Source: an uncultured Flavobacteriaceae bacterium
Lineage (GTDB): Bacteria; Bacteroidota; Bacteroidia; Flavobacteriales; Flavobacteriaceae
Length of the DNA: 64,000 nt
Assembly (NCBI GenBank): GCA_943787295.1
Contig: CALSLW010000001.1
Span: forward strand, 916,001 to 980,000
Reading direction: 5' to 3'
Shown here: positions 62,299 to 64,000 of the stretch, piece by piece
Layout: each line of letters opens with the position of its first letter
Position numbering within the stretch: the first letter of the stretch is position 1
Program-made: the position numbers and the translations under genes
The notes under the pieces: model-generated
Told to the model about the DNA's origin: nothing
What the model saw: only the letters and a program-made list of their open reading frames with translations
Database searches by the model: none

Positions 62299-63441
62299 AT
62301 GTTAAAAAAATTAATTATTACAGCATTTATCGCTTTATTTTTCCTTACTGCTTGTAGCTCCTCTAAGCAACAATTTGAAAAAGGAAACTATGAAAAGGCC
62401 GTGGCCTTAAGCATTAAAAAGCTGAGAAAGAAGCCCGACAACAGCAAACAAAAAGCCATTCTTAAAGCGGCTTATGGGTATGCCGTACAAGTATCTGAAC
62501 AAAAAATCAAGCAGCAGCAGCAAAGCACAGACCGTTTTAAATGGGATGCTGTGATTGCGCAATACCGCAAAATGCAACAATTATACACCGATTTATTGCA
62601 GTGCCCCGGTTGTCTTGCCGTGGTGAGTCCGGTGGACTTTCAAAATGAATTAAACGAAGCCTTAACCGCAGGAGCACAAGTCTATGTCGAAGAAGGACAA
62701 AAAGCGCTCGCCACCAAAGAAAAAGAAGGGGGCCGTCTGGCCTACCGCCATTTTGCACAAGCAAAAGTCTACCAGAACAATTATGGCAATATCGACCTTA
62801 TGTTAAATGATGCCAGAACACAAGGAACCGAAGTGATTGGCGTGTCGCGTATTCCCGTAAGCAGTAAAGGCCTTGAACTCAACACTGCTTTTTTCTTGCA
62901 ACAACTTACCCAAGCGATGAATGACTTAAATTACTTCTTTGCGGTCTTTGCCCCAGTAGAGCAATTGGTCGAGCAACAGCAAGTGCCGGATCAAGTGGTC
63001 GATCTTTCTTTTGATGATTACTATATCGGGCAGACCTATGTCAAAGAGATCCGTGAAAGTCTGGTGCGCGATAGTGTCAAAGTAGGAGAAGTCACCGATA
63101 GCCTAGGGAAGAAATACGCAGTTTATGGCGAAGTAAAAGCCGACTTGCAACGCTATGAAAAAACCATTGAAAGCGGAGGGTTATTGAATATCGCCATCGT
63201 TGATCCCAACACCCAAAGCATCCTTTTCCAACAAAAATTCCCCAGCACAACCGTCTGGAAAAACGACTGGGCGACCTATCAAGGAGACAAAAGAGCCTTG
63301 ACTAAAGAGGAGCTTGTCTTAACCCAAGAAAAAGAACTATTACCACCACCCCCACAGGACTTGTTCTATTCGTTTACGCGTCCGTTATTTGATCAAACTG
63401 CCAATTTATTGCGCAGACGTTATCGCTATCTAAGACAATAA
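62299..63441 (+). CDS. Lipoprotein with TPR-like N-terminal half
   Basis: 380 residues. Lipobox FFLTACSSS (Cys about residue 19). Residues 25-160 are helical and TPR-like (FEKGNYEKAVALSIKKLRKKPDNSKQ); the second half is beta-rich and ends LLRRRYRYLRQ. It probably sits at the outer membrane facing the periplasm. Role unknown. Followed after 4 bp by the M20 peptidase gene, so probably an operon. Confidence 0.75.
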   Translation: MLKKLIITAFIALFFLTACSSSKQQFEKGNYEKAVALSIKKLRKKPDNSKQKAILKAAYGYAVQVSEQKIKQQQQSTDRFKWDAVIAQYRKMQQLYTDLLQCPGCLAVVSPVDFQNELNEALTAGAQVYVEEGQKALATKEKEGGRLAYRHFAQAKVYQNNYGNIDLMLNDARTQGTEVIGVSRIPVSSKGLELNTAFFLQQLTQAMNDLNYFFAVFAPVEQLVEQQQVPDQVVDLSFDDYYIGQTYVKEIRESLVRDSVKVGEVTDSLGKKYAVYGEVKADLQRYEKTIESGGLLNIAIVDPNTQSILFQQKFPSTTVWKNDWATYQGDKRALTKEELVLTQEKELLPPPPQDLFYSFTRPLFDQTANLLRRRYRYLRQ

Positions 63442-63445
63442 AAGC

Positions 63446-64000
63446 ATGAAAAGAATCCTTCAAACGCTCCTTTTAGGGCTCGTCCTCTTAGGCCTCTTTA
63501 TGGGCTACAAAACCCTGCAGTTTAAATCCCAGCAAATCAAGGTGGCTGCAGTCGCCTTAAACCCGGTGGGAGAACAAGTGGTGGGTCGCTTCGCGAAAGC
63601 TGTGACCCTGCAAACCATTTCCCCAGAAAAGGAGCGTGATTTTGATTCTTTGGCCTTTTTTCAATTCAATGATTTTTTAAAAACCAGCTTCCCTCTGGCC
63701 GATTCTCTCCTAGAGAAAAAGCGCTTTAACCACTTTAGCCATTTGTACAAATGGACCGGAAGCGACCCCAGTTTAAAACCGGTGATCTTGATGGCGCATC
63801 TCGATGTGGTGCCCGTGATTGCAGAAAATTTAACCGACTGGAAACAACCTCCTTTTGAAGGAAAAATCGTGAACGACACCCTGTGGGGAAGAGGAACGAT
63901 CGACAATAAAATAGGTGTAATAGGTATACTCGAAGCGACAGAGACTTTGTTATCTAATGGCTTTCAGCCAAAGCGAACGCTCTACCTCTCCTTTGGTCAC
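63446..64000 (+). CDS. M20-family peptidase, partial (right edge)
   Basis: The first 185 codons are in the window; the gene continues past the end. N-terminal membrane anchor or signal (RILQTLLLGLVLLGLFMG), then the M20 metal motif LMAHLDVVPV and the WGRGTIDNKIGVIG motif with the bridging Asp. The layout matches the larger PM20D1-like carboxypeptidase/amidase group. Extracytoplasmic. Its start is 4 bp after the lipoprotein gene. Confidence 0.88.
   Translation, partial: MKRILQTLLLGLVLLGLFMGYKTLQFKSQQIKVAAVALNPVGEQVVGRFAKAVTLQTISPEKERDFDSLAFFQFNDFLKTSFPLADSLLEKKRFNHFSHLYKWTGSDPSLKPVILMAHLDVVPVIAENLTDWKQPPFEGKIVNDTLWGRGTIDNKIGVIGILEATETLLSNGFQPKRTLYLSFGH

Overview
This window is a low-GC chromosomal segment of a member of the Flavobacteriia (Bacteroidota). 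The evidence is a SusC/SusD pair, NhaD, ExbB/ExbD/TonB, a two-gene metH, BFN-UVR and AnmK proteins, Cas9 of the Bacteroidota II-C type, and many promoters of the Bacteroidota form TTTG-N18 to 23-TAnnTTTG with little Shine-Dalgarno. Several genes start with GTG or TTG. No insertion sequence, integrase or rRNA is visible.

Layout. (a) 1-5110, minus strand: a tight methionine/SAM operon metK-metX-osmC-metZ-metH(N)-metH(C), preceded by a good promoter and a SAM-II-like riboswitch. (b) 5237-15811: housekeeping genes: deoxynucleoside kinase, membrane pyrophosphatase, pdhB, bifunctional nuclease, thyA, folA, fabD, an amidohydrolase and hydrolases. (c) 15808-22655: an accessory patch with a DegT aminotransferase, two convergent Stealth-family sugar-phosphate transferases (one frameshifted), an alkaline phosphatase, a CotH-like protein and a bestrophin-like protein, ending at tRNA-Leu. 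(d) 22890-27025: M20 dipeptidase, hemW, ruvC, a lipoprotein and a DUF456 protein. (e) 27024-31171: the highlight, an isolated Cas9 locus. (f) 31229-39970: core genes: small secreted protein, ECF sigma factor, Nramp-like transporter, lipA, lpxK, nif3-like, a coiled-coil former zinc-ribbon protein, an acetate-type symporter pair and a DUF/XRE pair. (g) 40063-45207: tRNA-Val and an orphan susCD pair. (h) 45267-50948: folC, tonB-exbD-exbB, nhaD, anmK. (i) 51146-64000: gltBD, a BaiN-like flavoprotein, secreted peptidases, a DUF1338 protein, lipoproteins and a partial M20 peptidase at the right edge.

The Cas9 locus. The 1126-residue Cas9 keeps the family architecture in one intact frame, but six of the seven catalytic positions that I can align are replaced: RuvC-I Asp by Phe8, the RuvC-III His and Asp by Asn781 and Lys784, and the HNH Asp/Glu, His and Asn by Val642, Tyr643 and Ala666. 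Only RuvC-II Glu564 remains. There is no cas1, cas2 or array. A tracrRNA with its own promoter and terminator lies divergently just upstream. A single CRISPR-repeat unit complementary to its anti-repeat lies just downstream of cas9 and runs straight into a terminator. The gene upstream of cas9 encodes a 131-residue protein that resembles a LuxR-type helix-turn-helix domain. Together this looks like a domesticated, nuclease-dead, RNA-guided DNA-binding system with one fixed guide, more likely a transcriptional regulator than an immune system. The regulatory role is inference; the substitutions and RNA elements are read directly from the sequence.
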